Assembly: GCA_934746015.1 (NCBI GenBank)
Contig: CAKVEW010000015.1
Coordinates: 5,843-69,842 of the forward strand
Origin: an uncultured Clostridium sp.
GTDB taxonomy: Bacteria; Bacillota; Clostridia; Clostridiales; Clostridiaceae
Reading direction: 5' to 3'
Length of the DNA: 64,000 nucleotides
Shown piece by piece: positions 1 through 8,525 of the stretch. The position numbers and the translations under genes are program-made. The notes beneath the pieces are model-generated. The model saw nothing but the letters and a program-made list of their open reading frames with translations. It searched no databases and had not been told where the DNA came from. Every line of letters begins with the position of its first letter. Position 1 is the first letter of the stretch.

Positions 1-775
1 ATATTACAACTTCTGCTCCATTAGCTTTCATCTTTTCTATTTCTTCCTTCATAGAAATAAAATCCTCTTCAAGGGAATCTTCCCTAAAAGTATTCATTAA
101 TGGATAAATCTCACTTGATATTGGGGTTCCATTTAATCCCCTAACTCCTCCTTCACAAGTCATAGTATAACTATAGGATATAATTCCAAGTTTTATACCC
201 TTGACATCCTTTATTATATATCTATTATCATCAATACTTGACCTTGTTCCAATTATATCAAAGCCTCTATTTTCTAAAGTTTCTCTAGTCCTATAAAATC
301 CTCTAATATCTCTATCTAATGAATGGTTATTCATGTTATTAACTACATCTATTCCTGCCCATTTCATTGCATCTGCTAACTCATCTGGCGCATTGAAGCT
401 CGGATAGCCAGAAAATCCATAGTTTTCTATTCCTGATAAAGTGCCTTCTAAATTTGATATAGCTAAATCAGCATTACTTAGATATTCCTTAACATATTGA
501 AGTGTATTCTTAAAATCGTATGTATTACTTACTTCATCATACTGAGTTTCTAATATTTCTTTATGTATTAAAATATCTCCTGTAGCCACTATTTCTATAG
601 TTTTTATATTTTCCTTTTTTTCTTCTATAGGTTCAACTTCTTTACCTATAGTTTCTATTGTAGCTTCATCCTTAGATTTACTTAATAATGAACCTATATT
701 AGGAAGATAGAACAAACCTATTATAGATACCATTAAAAACATTATAAATAAAATAAGAATTCCTCTCTTTTTCAT
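1..775 (-). CDS. CapA-family (PgsA-like) membrane-anchored protein, 3' part missing
   Basis: The gene starts at an ATG at 773-775 behind a GGAGGGTAT ribosome binding site and runs off the left edge, so only the first ~258 residues are visible. The protein opens with a short basic stretch and one hydrophobic segment (residues ~4-24), so it is a membrane-anchored extracytoplasmic protein. CapA/PgsA-type metallophosphatase motifs follow: GDILIH, NLEGTLSG and NNHSLDR. The family is linked to poly-gamma-glutamate capsule synthesis, but many clostridial members have no known substrate. No capB/capC genes are visible. It lies about 100 bp beyond the aconitase gene with a terminator between, so it is probably transcribed separately. 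Confidence 0.85.
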   Translation of the reverse strand, partial: MKKRGILILFIMFLMVSIIGLFYLPNIGSLLSKSKDEATIETIGKEVEPIEEKKENIKTIEIVATGDILIHKEILETQYDEVSNTYDFKNTLQYVKEYLSNADLAISNLEGTLSGIENYGFSGYPSFNAPDELADAMKWAGIDVVNNMNNHSLDRDIRGFYRTRETLENRGFDIIGTRSSIDDNRYIIKDVKGIKLGIISYSYTMTCEGGVRGLNGTPISSEIYPLMNTFREDSLEEDFISMKEEIEKMKANGAEVVI

Positions 776-829
776 ATACCCTCCTTATATTCCCCTTTAT
801 TAAATTATATCCCAGTAAATAAAATAAAA

Positions 830-866
830 ATAGCATACAAAACAAATAACTTATTTCGCATGCTAT
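830..866 (-). terminator. Rho-independent terminator after aconitase
   Basis: Read on the minus strand, ATAGCATGC and GTATGCTAT arms flank a loop and are followed by a T-rich tract just past the aconitase stop codon. Confidence 0.6.
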
Positions 867-877
867 CTATATAAATT

Positions 878-2800
878 TTACCCTTTTATCTTAACGTAAT
901 TTAATCTTCCACCTGCTTTTATAACTTCAATCTCTTTTTCTGTTAAATTAATATATACATTAAAGAAAGTTTCCTTAGTTACATTCTTAATTATAGCCTT
1001 ACCATTAATCAAAGCAGATTGAATATCAGTTATCACAAGTTCATCTAAAAGACCTACCTTATCATAATCTACCTCTGCCTCAAATTCCATGGGTATAATT
1101 CCATTATTAATAAGATTCGCTTTATGAATTCTTGCAAAAGATTTAGCAATTACAGCCTTAACTCCTAAATATAATGGAGCAAGAGCTGCATGTTCCCTAC
1201 TAGAACCTTGTCCATAATTATTTCCTGCTACTATTATACCGCCATTATTCTCTTTTGCACGTTTAGGGAAGTCTTCATCAACTGTATTGAAACAATACTC
1301 AGCTAAATATGGTATATTGGACCTAAATGGCAATAGTTTTGAATTAGAGGGCATAATATGGTCAGTAGTTATATTATCTTCTACCTTTATTAGTACTTTA
1401 CCAGATAAATCTTCTCCTAATGGTTTATTTACTGGAAATGCTTTAATATTTGGTCCTCTTACTACCTCCACCTTTTTACCATCCTTTGCAGGTTCAATTA
1501 TCATAGAATCATCTATTAAGAATTTTTCTGGCATTTCTATAGTAATATCTACATCACACTCTCTCGGATCTGTTAATACACCATTTATAGCGGAAATAGC
1601 TGCCGTTTCTGGACTTACTAAATATACCTTAGCTGTTAAAGTTCCACTTCTTCCATAGAAGTTTCTATTAAAAGTTCTTAAAGATACCCCATTTGTTCCA
1701 GGTGCTTGCCCCATACCTATGCATGGTCCACATGAATTTTCTAATATTCTCCCACCAGCACTTATTATATCAGCTAGTGCTCCATTTCTAGCTATCATCT
1801 CCATAACTTGTCTTGAGCCAGGTGCAATAACTAAACTTACATCATTATGAACCTTTTTCCCCTTTAATATTTTTGCTACCTTCATTAAATCTTCATAAGA
1901 AGAATTTGTGCAGCTTCCTATTGCCACTTGGTCCACTTTTATCTTTCCAATACTCTCTATTTCTTCAACATTGTCTGGACTATGTGGCTTAGCAGCTAAA
2001 GGTTTAAGTTTATTTAAATCTATTGTTATTTCTTCATCATATACTGCATCTTCATCTGGTTTAAATTCAATCCAATCCTCTTCTCTTCCTTGTGCCTTGA
2101 AATATTCTAATGTTTTTTCATCACTTGGGAATATTGATGTAGTAGCCCCTAGTTCAGCACCCATATTTGTTATAGTTGCTCTTTGAGGAACAGATAATGT
2201 CTTTACACCCTCTCCTGAATACTCAAATACTCTTGAAACTCCACCCTTAACTGTTAATCTTCTTAATACTTCAAGAATAATATCTTTAGCTGCCACCATA
2301 GGTTTTAATCTTCCAATTAAATTAATTTTGCATACCTTTGGAGTACTTATATAGTAAGCTCCTCCCCCCATGGCTAATGCAACATCTAGTCCACCTGCTC
2401 CCATAGCAAGCATACCTACTCCTCCTGCAGTTGGTGTGTGGCTATCTGAACCTATAAGAGTATCACCTGGAACTGAAAATCTTTCTAAGAAGACTTGATG
2501 ACAAATTCCATTACCTGGCCTTGAGAAATAAACCCCATATTTTGATGCTACAGTTTGAATAAATTTATGGTCATCCGCATTCTCAAATCCTTGTTGTAGC
2601 ATATTATGATCTACAAATGCTACAGATTTTTTAGTTTTAACCTTATCTATACCCATAGCTTCTAGTTGTAAGTAAGCCATAGTTCCTGTAGAATCTTGTG
2701 TTAATGTTCTATCTATTTTTATACCTATTTCTTTTCCTGTTTCAATTACGCCTTCAACTAAATGACTTTTTAATATTTTATATACTAAATTGTCCCCCAT
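878..2800 (-). CDS. Aconitate hydratase (monomeric, 640 aa)
   Basis: Interconverts citrate and isocitrate through a [4Fe-4S] cluster in the cytoplasm. The cluster ligands are visible in GSCTNSS and in NSCGPCIGMG. The C-terminal swivel domain carries the typical NNYGQGSSREHAAL motif. At 640 residues it is shorter than the ~900-residue bacterial AcnA and has the size usual for clostridia and other anaerobes. It starts at ATG 2800 behind a GGGGGC-type site, 17 bp after the synthase gene, so the two are almost certainly co-transcribed. A homoaconitase or isopropylmalate-isomerase-like role is less likely because both halves are fused. No isocitrate dehydrogenase gene follows within the window. 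Confidence 0.92.
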   Translation of the reverse strand: MGDNLVYKILKSHLVEGVIETGKEIGIKIDRTLTQDSTGTMAYLQLEAMGIDKVKTKKSVAFVDHNMLQQGFENADDHKFIQTVASKYGVYFSRPGNGICHQVFLERFSVPGDTLIGSDSHTPTAGGVGMLAMGAGGLDVALAMGGGAYYISTPKVCKINLIGRLKPMVAAKDIILEVLRRLTVKGGVSRVFEYSGEGVKTLSVPQRATITNMGAELGATTSIFPSDEKTLEYFKAQGREEDWIEFKPDEDAVYDEEITIDLNKLKPLAAKPHSPDNVEEIESIGKIKVDQVAIGSCTNSSYEDLMKVAKILKGKKVHNDVSLVIAPGSRQVMEMIARNGALADIISAGGRILENSCGPCIGMGQAPGTNGVSLRTFNRNFYGRSGTLTAKVYLVSPETAAISAINGVLTDPRECDVDITIEMPEKFLIDDSMIIEPAKDGKKVEVVRGPNIKAFPVNKPLGEDLSGKVLIKVEDNITTDHIMPSNSKLLPFRSNIPYLAEYCFNTVDEDFPKRAKENNGGIIVAGNNYGQGSSREHAALAPLYLGVKAVIAKSFARIHKANLINNGIIPMEFEAEVDYDKVGLLDELVITDIQSALINGKAIIKNVTKETFFNVYINLTEKEIEVIKAGGRLNYVKIKG

Positions 2801-2817
2801 TATTTATTGCCCCCTTT

Positions 2818-3981
2818 TTAGTTTACACTTTCTTCTTTCAATCTTAAATATTCCTTATATATCTGTACTAATTCCTTGTCAAATAAACTTCTTTTTAATC
2901 TTACAGAAGTTGCTCTGACCATTTGAAGAATCCCTTGAGCTGAAATATCATCTAGTTCTATACCATATTCCTTAAACTTATTAATAATTCCAGCTTTACC
3001 AGAATGTTTTCCTATAACTATTTGTCTTTCTAGCCCAACTATTCCTGGATCAAAGGCTTCATAATTCTTTGGATTTTTAATTGCCCCATCAGCATGAATT
3101 CCTGATTCATGTGCAAACATATTATCTCCAACTATAGCTTTCCATGATGGAAGTATTCTTCCAGAGGCTCTTGATACATATTCAGATACTTCTCTAAACA
3201 TAGTAGTATTTATATTTCCCTCATATCCATATACAAACATTAGGGACATTAAAACCTCCTCTAGTGCAGCATTTCCAGCTCTTTCACCAAGGCCATTAAC
3301 AGTAACGCCTACATGAGATGCCCCTCCAACAATACCTGCTACTGCATTTGCTGTTGCCATACCAAAGTCATCATGTGTATGCATTTCTATATCAAAATTA
3401 GTCTTTCCATAAAGATATTTTATATCATCACATATCTTAAAAGGCTCCATTATACCAACAGTATCACAATATCTAAATCTATCTGCTCCAGCTTTCTTTG
3501 CTTCTTCTATAAATTGAACTAAAAAATCTCTATCTGCTCTTGATGCGTCTTCTCCATTTACAGAAACATATAATCCATTTTTCTTAGCAAACTCTACAGA
3601 CTTCACCATATTTTCTAATACCCAATCTCTAGAGGTTTTAAGTTTGTGCTTAATATGAATGTCTGATACTGAAATAGATATAGCTACAGCATCTACTCCA
3701 CAGTCTATTGATTCCTCTATATCTTTAATTACAGCTCTATTCCATGCCATAATACTTGATTTTAAATTTCTCTTTACAATTTTTTTAATAGCTTCCTTTT
3801 CGTCTCCTCCCATAGTAGGGATACCAACTTCAAGCTGGTCAACACCAAGTTCACTTAGCAAACTAGCTATTTCAATTTTCTCATCGTTTGCAAAAACGAC
3901 TCCTGCTGTTTGTTCTCCATCCCTTAATGTGGTATCTACAATAAAGACTTCTTTGCCATTTTTCATATTCTTCACTGACAT
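2818..3981 (-). CDS. Homocitrate synthase / Re-citrate synthase-like DRE-TIM protein
   Basis: A 387-residue member of the isopropylmalate/homocitrate synthase family (DRE-TIM metallolyases). The signature DTTLRDGEQ is at residues ~16-24 and the metal-binding HTHDDFG motif is at ~200. The protein is NifV-sized and lacks the C-terminal leucine regulatory domain of isopropylmalate synthase. Known clostridial relatives include NifV homocitrate synthases and Re-face citrate synthases. The tight coupling to aconitase makes citrate formation for glutamate synthesis the better guess here, since no nif genes are seen. The start is ATG 3981 behind AAAAGGGGGG. Substrate choice cannot be settled from sequence alone. 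Confidence 0.8.
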   Translation of the reverse strand: MSVKNMKNGKEVFIVDTTLRDGEQTAGVVFANDEKIEIASLLSELGVDQLEVGIPTMGGDEKEAIKKIVKRNLKSSIMAWNRAVIKDIEESIDCGVDAVAISISVSDIHIKHKLKTSRDWVLENMVKSVEFAKKNGLYVSVNGEDASRADRDFLVQFIEEAKKAGADRFRYCDTVGIMEPFKICDDIKYLYGKTNFDIEMHTHDDFGMATANAVAGIVGGASHVGVTVNGLGERAGNAALEEVLMSLMFVYGYEGNINTTMFREVSEYVSRASGRILPSWKAIVGDNMFAHESGIHADGAIKNPKNYEAFDPGIVGLERQIVIGKHSGKAGIINKFKEYGIELDDISAQGILQMVRATSVRLKRSLFDKELVQIYKEYLRLKEESVN

Positions 3982-4228
3982 AAAGTTCCCCCCTTTTAAA
4001 TACTTATTGCTTTTTAAATTTTTGCCCCCACTGAAAATTCAGTTTTTTCTTAAAATTATTAATAATAATTCTATCATATATACTAATTGCAAACAATAAA
4101 AATTCCTTGGATTTTTTTAAAAATTGCAAGTTTTAATAAAATTATTTCATTTTTCCCTATCAAAACAATTTTTTTCATAGTTTTTTGCTTTTTTATGCAA
4201 TAATTTTATAAAATCTTGCAATATAAAA
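3982..4228. other. Intergenic region upstream of the citrate synthase operon
   Basis: About 250 bp of very AT-rich DNA with no coding signal. It must hold the promoter of the synthase-aconitase operon. No riboswitch or clear operator was recognised. Confidence 0.4.
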
Positions 4229-4248
4229 AGAGCTGTTAAAACAGCTCT
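4229..4248 (-). terminator. Terminator after nrdD
   Basis: Perfect AGAGCTGTT/AACAGCTCT hairpin followed on the minus strand by TTTTTAT, just past the nrdD stop codon. Confidence 0.85.
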
Positions 4249-4251
4249 AAA

Positions 4252-6366
4252 TTAAATAACATTATAATTTTGTTTTTTACTAGAATGAGATATTCTATCC
4301 GCTCTTTCTTCATACTTTCCTGGTCCAAATCTCTCATCTAGGCTTAGATATCCAGTAACTCTTGAAACCCCTTGAATATCTTCACTTCCGCACTTACAAC
4401 ACTTTCTTTCACTGCTATTTAAGTATTCTCCACAGTTCTTGCAATATCTTATATGAAAATTAATTCCTAAATAACTTATATTCGTATTCTTATATGCATA
4501 ATTCAATATATCCATTATAACTTCTCCTGAAGGACTATCATCTACCTCTATATAGCTGATATGACCTGCATTGCAAAGCTTATGATAAGGTGCTTCTATA
4601 TCGATTTTGTCTTTTATTGATATTGGATAATTTACTGGTATGTGAAAACTATTTGTATAGTAATCCTTATCTGTAACCCCTTTAATTATTCCAAATATCT
4701 TCTTATCTTGTTTTATGAATTTTCCCGAAAGTCCTTCTGCTGGAGTAGCATAACAGCTCCAATTCAATTTAGTTTCCTCAGTTGTTCTATCTATAAAGCT
4801 TCTAATATAACTAACTATTTTTATTCCTAATTCTCTTGCCTTGGCATTTTCTCCATGATGATATCCTGTTAAAGCCACCAAAGTTTCCGCAAGTCCTATA
4901 AATCCTATTCCCCATGTACCTTGCTTTAATATTGGCTCAATAGAATCTTCTTGGGACAAGCCTTCAGATCCTTTTAATAGTCCTTGCCCTGCTACAAAAG
5001 GTAAGTCTTTCACTCTAAGTTTCTTTAAAACACTATATCTATGTAATAAAGATTCCTTTGCTAATTCTAATCTTTTATCTAATATGTCAAAAAACTCTTC
5101 TAAATTACCCTTTGCTTGAATTCCTATTCTAGGTAAATTTATTGTTACTGGAGCAATATTCCCTCTACCCTTACATCCAGGCTCACCATTAACATTTTTC
5201 ATTAAGTAAGTTCTACAGCCCATAGTCGCTGGCATATAACCTGCATCATAATATTCCTTATTAAAATCTGCATCTATATTCATAAATGTAGGATTCATTC
5301 TTTTTGCTGCTACTTCACAAGCTAATTGATATAAATAATGGTATTTATCTTCTGGCTCTCTATTTACCCCTTCTTTAACTCTGAAAATTATATTTGGGAA
5401 AATAGGTTGCTCTCCTTTTCCTAAGCCCTTTTCATATTCCTTTAGAAAAACTTCACAAACTAGTGCGGCATCATCTGAATTAGGAATTCCTAAATTAATA
5501 GAACTAAAAGGAACTTGAGAACCCGCTCTAGAATGCATTGTATTTAAATTATAAACTATACCTTGCATAGCTTGATGAACTCTTTCCTTAAGTCTTTTTT
5601 CAGTTATAGCTTCAATTTTTTCACTATCAACACCTAATTCAATAAGTTCCTTTTTTATTTCTTTTCTAGTTGGCTCTATAAATATAGATATGTCATTATC
5701 AAAATCAGGATGGGATTGTCCTCCAAACATATCATTTTGAGAAGATTGAAGTAATATACAAGAAAGCTCTGCTGCAGTCTCAATTCTTCTCGGTTTTTTA
5801 ATTGTGCCATAGCCAGTATTAAACCCTTTTTCAAGGACTTCTTTCGTTGGTATATGAAGACAATTGATTGTTAAGTTATAACTATCTAAATCATGAAAGT
5901 ATAAATCTCCATTTTCATGGGCCTTGGCTAGCTCCTTTGGCATCATTGATAAATTGTGCCATTTATTTGATTCAGATGCTATTCTTAATAACTTAGAACT
6001 AAAATTGTTTCCTACGTTAGCATTATCTCTATCTGTTTCAATTCCTATCTTCTTAATAGCACTCATTAAATCAGATTTTATTTCTCTAATATGAGTTCTT
6101 TCTTTTCTATAATTAGAGTAAACCACTTTAATATTTTCATACCCCCTATCTACTAAAGCTCTCTCAACTATATTTTGAATTTCTTCAACAGTAATATTTA
6201 TATTTTTTTCTTTTTCAATATAATTTATTGTCTTTTGTACTATATTTAGTACTTCACTTTCCTTTAGCTTCTCTCCAATTTCGTCCCCAGCCTTTTTAAT
6301 AGCATTAGCTATTTTAACAGAATCAAAAGGGACTTCCCTACCATCCCTTTTCACTACATATAGCAT
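4252..6366 (-). CDS. nrdD: Anaerobic ribonucleoside-triphosphate reductase
   Basis: Class III, oxygen-sensitive reductase that makes dNTPs from NTPs for anaerobic DNA synthesis. The N-terminal ~90 residues are an ATP-cone allosteric domain. The glycyl radical site is RVTGYLS, with the radical glycine at about residue 672 of 704. Just before it is a zinc finger of two Cys pairs (CKNC and CKCG). The start is ATG 6366 behind GGGAGG. The activase nrdG, often adjacent, is not within the window. An NrdR-like box lies between the start codon and the presumed promoter, so control by the NrdR repressor is likely. Confidence 0.96.
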   Translation of the reverse strand: MLYVVKRDGREVPFDSVKIANAIKKAGDEIGEKLKESEVLNIVQKTINYIEKEKNINITVEEIQNIVERALVDRGYENIKVVYSNYRKERTHIREIKSDLMSAIKKIGIETDRDNANVGNNFSSKLLRIASESNKWHNLSMMPKELAKAHENGDLYFHDLDSYNLTINCLHIPTKEVLEKGFNTGYGTIKKPRRIETAAELSCILLQSSQNDMFGGQSHPDFDNDISIFIEPTRKEIKKELIELGVDSEKIEAITEKRLKERVHQAMQGIVYNLNTMHSRAGSQVPFSSINLGIPNSDDAALVCEVFLKEYEKGLGKGEQPIFPNIIFRVKEGVNREPEDKYHYLYQLACEVAAKRMNPTFMNIDADFNKEYYDAGYMPATMGCRTYLMKNVNGEPGCKGRGNIAPVTINLPRIGIQAKGNLEEFFDILDKRLELAKESLLHRYSVLKKLRVKDLPFVAGQGLLKGSEGLSQEDSIEPILKQGTWGIGFIGLAETLVALTGYHHGENAKARELGIKIVSYIRSFIDRTTEETKLNWSCYATPAEGLSGKFIKQDKKIFGIIKGVTDKDYYTNSFHIPVNYPISIKDKIDIEAPYHKLCNAGHISYIEVDDSPSGEVIMDILNYAYKNTNISYLGINFHIRYCKNCGEYLNSSERKCCKCGSEDIQGVSRVTGYLSLDERFGPGKYEERADRISHSSKKQNYNVI

Positions 6367-6382
6367 TATACATTCCTCCCTA

Positions 6383-6398
6383 GCACAATATATTGTAT
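6383..6398. promoter_or_regulatory. NrdR-box-like palindrome upstream of nrdD
   Basis: The core CAATATATTG flanked by GCA and TAT matches the known NrdR box pattern acaCwAtATaTwGtgt at nearly all positions. It sits 17-32 bp upstream of the nrdD start codon. NrdR boxes usually occur in tandem about 31 bp apart. No convincing second copy was seen, which lowers confidence. Confidence 0.5.
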
Positions 6399-6557
6399 AT
6401 TCTTAGCTTTAATTATATTACGTAAAAATATTCTTTTCAATTGATAAAAACTTAGTATTCAGTAGATATACAGAAGTTATATAGTATATATTTCTATATC
6501 AGCTCTTTTTATTAATTTTTAGCTTTTGACAAAATCATAATTATTTTTTCTAAACTA

Positions 6558-6618
6558 TATCAGTATTGATAACTAATAACTGTATCAGTATTGATATAGC
6601 TATTAGTTGTGATATAAT
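6558..6618 (+). promoter_or_regulatory. degV-padR promoter with two identical operator-like palindromes
   Basis: The 14-base word TATCAGTATTGATA (perfect TATCA/TGATA arms, 4-base centre) occurs at 6558-6571 and again at 6583-6596. The second copy overlaps a TTGATA -35 box at 6591-6596, which is 16 bp from a TATAAT -10 box at 6613-6618. A further inverted pair, AACTAATA/TATTAGTT, brackets the second copy. This layout fits a repressor site, most simply one for the PadR regulator encoded in the same operon. Confidence 0.6.
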
Positions 6619-6656
6619 AAATATATAAAGATTATGTTATTATTAGGAGGATTATT

Positions 6657-7502
6657 ATGCAAAAAATAGCATTAATAGTTGATAGCGCATGTGACTTATC
6701 TCTTGAAACAATAAAAGAGAAAAATATTAATTTACTTCCACTTAGAGTTTCTTATTCTCATGGAGAATATAAAGACAAAGTAGAGATATCTGCTGATGAA
6801 ATCTATGCCAATCTAGAAAAGGAAATCCCAAAAACTTCACTTCCTAGTGCAGAGGATTTAGAAGATATACTAGTTTCATTAGAAAATCAGGGATACACTC
6901 ATGTTATTGCTGTAACTATATCTAGTGGCTTATCTGGGACCTTCAATTCAATAAGATTAGCCTTAGAGGATCATCCTAAATTAATATCTTATGTCTATGA
7001 TACAAAAATATTAGCTATGCCTGAAGGAATAGTGGCTATGGAAGTGGCTGATTTAATTAATTCAGGAAAAAGCTTTGAAGAAATAGTAGATGCTATTCCA
7101 AATATAAGAAGAAATATTACTGGGTATTTCACTGTTAATACACTAGAATATCTAAAAAAAGGTGGAAGAATTGGCAGAGTAGCTGGAACTATAGGTGATA
7201 TGCTAAACTTAAAACCAATTGTTTCTGTTGATGAAGATGGAATTTACTATACAGTTTGTAAGGCCAGAGGTAGAAAGCAATCTATTGCTAAACTTACAAG
7301 TATATTAAAAGATTCCCTTTCTCAAGGTCCTTGTAAGGTTTGGGTACTTCATGCTGGTGTTTTAGAAGAAGCAAAGAGATTTTTAGAATCAATTAAAAAT
7401 TTAGATAATATATTAAGTATTGATATAGCTCAAATTAGCCCAGCTTTAGGAGTACATGGAGGACCAGGCTTGCTTGGTTTAGCAATTCAAAGGGTTGATT
7501 AA
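6657..7502 (+). CDS. DegV family fatty-acid-binding protein
   Basis: A 281-residue DegV-fold protein. Family members bind a fatty acid, and the FakB subgroup presents it to the kinase FakA for phospholipid synthesis. Visible motifs are the N-terminal DSACDL, the central TISSGLSGTF fatty-acid carboxylate-binding loop, and GGRIGR at residues ~163-168. The start is ATG 6657 with TTAGGAGGA upstream. No FakA kinase gene is adjacent. The padR-type gene begins 1 bp after its stop codon, so the two form an operon and lipid-linked signalling to the regulator is possible, though only inferred. Confidence 0.9.
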   Translation: MQKIALIVDSACDLSLETIKEKNINLLPLRVSYSHGEYKDKVEISADEIYANLEKEIPKTSLPSAEDLEDILVSLENQGYTHVIAVTISSGLSGTFNSIRLALEDHPKLISYVYDTKILAMPEGIVAMEVADLINSGKSFEEIVDAIPNIRRNITGYFTVNTLEYLKKGGRIGRVAGTIGDMLNLKPIVSVDEDGIYYTVCKARGRKQSIAKLTSILKDSLSQGPCKVWVLHAGVLEEAKRFLESIKNLDNILSIDIAQISPALGVHGGPGLLGLAIQRVD

Positions 7503-7503
7503 T

Positions 7504-7965
7504 ATGGATAATTTCAATCTTCATTTAAGCAGTATAGAAGATATAAAGGAAGAAGAAAAAAGACTCCAGCAAGAATATAAAGAAAAACTTGCTGAACTTA
7601 AGAAGATTCAAAAAGAAAAAGAATCTGTTGGGCAAGTGTTTACAAAGGGGTTATTACCTATATATGTATTTCATATACTTAGCATCGGTCCATCAAACGG
7701 AAATGATATCGCTACTAAAATAGGTGAAAGGACAAGTGGTCTTTGGGTGCCAAGCACTGGTGGAATATATCCTTTATTAAAGAAACTTGAAAAAGAAGAA
7801 TATATTATTGGAGAATGGGATGATCCTAAGAAAAAATTTCAAAAAATTTATTCCCTAACACCTAAGGGAATTAAGGAATATGAAATAAGGAAAAATCTTT
7901 TAAAACAAAAAATTGAAGAATCTTTAAAGGTTTTTAAAATAATTTATAAGGATTTATATAAATAA
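7504..7965 (+). CDS. PadR family transcriptional regulator
   Basis: Cytoplasmic winged-helix repressor of the PadR family. The N-terminal ~45 residues are a charged coiled coil, which is unusual because PadR proteins normally place their dimerising helix at the C-terminus. The wHTH spans residues ~45-120 and includes the family hallmark PSTGGIYPLLKKLE. The ATG at 7504 has AAAGGG nine bases upstream; an in-frame TTG at 7495 would overlap degV. It lies downstream of degV and probably controls the shared promoter through the twin palindromes. The effector is unknown. Confidence 0.85.
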   Translation: MDNFNLHLSSIEDIKEEEKRLQQEYKEKLAELKKIQKEKESVGQVFTKGLLPIYVFHILSIGPSNGNDIATKIGERTSGLWVPSTGGIYPLLKKLEKEEYIIGEWDDPKKKFQKIYSLTPKGIKEYEIRKNLLKQKIEESLKVFKIIYKDLYK

Positions 7966-8034
7966 ATCTTATTTGTATAAACTCTTTATATTATGAGAAA
8001 AATAACACTATTAAATTTATAGGTGGTGTTATTT

Positions 8035-8235
8035 TTGAAAGGTAAAATAGTTGATTACAATTTTTTTGAGGCCTTTGTTGAATTAGAAGATGATACTATA
8101 GTTAAAATTCCATTAAACCAAGTGTCAAATTATTTAAATATAGGAGATACAATTAATGTTAATTCAACGAATATTAGTAGTTCTCCAAGTAATAGGCCTA
8201 AAATTATTCAAGATAAATTAGTTGATTTCTTTTAA
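8035..8235 (+). CDS. Small hypothetical protein (66 aa, beta-rich)
   Basis: A short acidic protein with alternating hydrophobic residues suggesting a small beta-barrel, somewhat like the DUF3006-type or OB-like small proteins. No function can be assigned. I chose the TTG at 8035, giving MKGKIVDYNFF, because AGGTGG ends 8 bases upstream; a GTG at 8023 would overlap that site. It stands alone between the PadR gene and a shared bidirectional terminator. Confidence 0.6.
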   Translation: MKGKIVDYNFFEAFVELEDDTIVKIPLNQVSNYLNIGDTINVNSTNISSSPSNRPKIIQDKLVDFF

Positions 8236-8240
8236 CAAAA

Positions 8241-8265
8241 AAAGATGCTTGATTTCAAGCATCTT
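8241..8265. terminator. Bidirectional terminator
   Basis: An AAAGATGCTTG hairpin with A/T tracts on both sides, lying between the convergent small gene and the ferredoxin gene, whose stop codon is 4 bp away. Confidence 0.8.
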
Positions 8266-8268
8266 TTC

Positions 8269-8460
8269 TTATTCTGATACGCTAATTGCACTTACTGGAC
8301 AACTTGCTTCTGCATCCTTAGCTTCATCTTCATTCTCACTAGGAACATCAGGGTGTGCAGCCACAGCTTTTCCATCATCATCCATTTCAAATACAGCTTC
8401 ACATATTGATGGGCATAATCCACATCCAATACATATATCTTTATCTACATGAGCTTTCAT
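8269..8460 (-). CDS. Ferredoxin, single [4Fe-4S] type
   Basis: A 63-residue acidic electron carrier. The cluster-binding cysteines are C10, C13, C16 (CIGCGLC) and the distal C54 in CPVSAI. An extra C20 may be unpaired. The spacing fits a monocluster ferredoxin like those of Thermotoga and many clostridia, rather than the 2[4Fe-4S] ferredoxin of about 55 residues. The start is ATG 8460 behind AAGGAAGGG. It is followed by the convergent terminator and preceded by the Mrp-type ATPase gene, itself an Fe-S-related protein. Its redox partners cannot be told from context. Confidence 0.9.
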   Translation of the reverse strand: MKAHVDKDICIGCGLCPSICEAVFEMDDDGKAVAAHPDVPSENEDEAKDAEASCPVSAISVSE

Positions 8461-8525
8461 GCTATTTCCCTTCCTTCATAAATACTTCATTATTATTGTT
8501 CCCATGAGTTTAAATTTTATGTGTA

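Noticed and set aside
1287..1658. Plus-strand open frame inside the aconitase gene.
   Set aside because: It is the antisense shadow of a conserved coding region and has no convincing start signal.
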